This document shows positions 63,914 through 64,000 of a stretch of 64,000 nucleotides of DNA, piece by piece. The position numbers were made by a program, and so were the translations under genes. Position 1 is the stretch's first letter. Each line of letters begins with the position of its first letter. This DNA is from Polyangiaceae bacterium. Its GTDB lineage: Bacteria > Myxococcota_A > Polyangia > Polyangiales > Polyangiaceae. A model generated the notes under the pieces. That model was not told the origin of the DNA. It did no database searches and saw nothing but the letters and a program-made list of their open reading frames with translations. The stretch lies in contig JABFXY010000004.1 in NCBI GenBank assembly GCA_013361525.1, positions 90,402-154,401 of the forward strand, written 5' to 3'.

Positions 63914-64000
63914 TCGTGCCGCGCTGCCGCCCGCCTGACGGGCCTGACCCGAGCGCGACTTCGATGTCCCCGCAGAGCGCTTCTTTTGGGAGGGTCTGCG

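Overview
The window looks like chromosomal DNA of a myxobacterium, most likely a Polyangiales (Sorangium-like) member of the Myxococcota. This rests on several traits seen together: high G+C with few and short intergenic gaps; a PEGA protein beside a Hanks-type Ser/Thr kinase; multi-receiver hybrid kinases; a DUF1592/DUF1552 pair; ClpS-ClpA; and about seventeen predicted lipoproteins, many with Gly/Ser/Thr-rich linkers right after the lipidated Cys. No phage, transposase, plasmid or CRISPR gene is visible.

Layout. 1-4430: two hybrid histidine kinases coupled by an ATGA overlap. 4434-5776: an unknown protein and tRNA-Asp and tRNA-Val on the minus strand. 5965-13609: a tight plus-strand operon of a PEGA/TPR protein, a membrane Ser/Thr kinase, two tandem paralogous Cys-rich lipoproteins and a secreted GH13 amylase. 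13754-16457: an ATP-grasp enzyme, a YbdK-type carboxylate-amine ligase and a lipoprotein. 16531-19700: a lipoprotein, a Pro-rich protein and a GNAT acetyltransferase. 19701-20606: no credible gene, several degenerate tandem repeats. 20607-32749, minus strand: a lipoprotein; a probable operon greA, alkaline-phosphatase-superfamily membrane protein with HEAT repeats, YfgM-like protein, BamB-like protein and GT41 (OGT-like) transferase; then a lipoprotein, an unknown helical protein and a vWA lipoprotein. 32869-36142, plus: a Gly-rich beta-helix lipoprotein and a sulfatase-like lipoprotein. 36287-39490, minus: mutY followed by three envelope proteins, each overlapping the next by 4 bases. 39622-41386, plus: a lipoprotein, an unknown helical protein and a zinc-ribbon/Tudor-like protein. 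41439-47073, minus: an NAGPA-like protein, an RDD membrane protein, a large Hsp70/actin-fold protein, tRNA-Gly and a small unknown protein. 47233-51818: a zinc-ribbon protein, a fatty-acid-hydroxylase-family protein, an esterase-like lipoprotein (minus), a pseudokinase/GYF membrane protein and an MlaF-type ATPase. 51929-55811, minus: DUF1552 and DUF1592 proteins and a lipoprotein. 55964-63790: glycogen phosphorylase, clpS, clpA, a Cys-rich lipoprotein, apaG (minus) and a rhomboid protease.

Themes. Much of the window serves the cell envelope: lipoproteins, OMP-assembly-like factors next to a protein glycosyltransferase, lipid-transport-type ATPase, rhomboid protease and surface Cys-rich proteins. 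Signalling (hybrid kinases, one active kinase, one pseudokinase) is interleaved with it.

The most unusual structure is a family of three dispersed, imperfectly palindromic intergenic elements (36153-36276, 39545-39683, 58889-59040). They share a core reading ggtcgccaagggcgccaag and purine-rich tails. The right arm of one of them encodes the signal peptide and lipobox of a lipoprotein gene. Other candidates for undescribed systems are the PEGA/kinase/Cys-rich-lipoprotein/amylase operon, the ATP-grasp/amine-ligase pair, and the degenerate Hsp70-fold protein. All functional statements come from reading the sequence and recognising families; no database search was possible.
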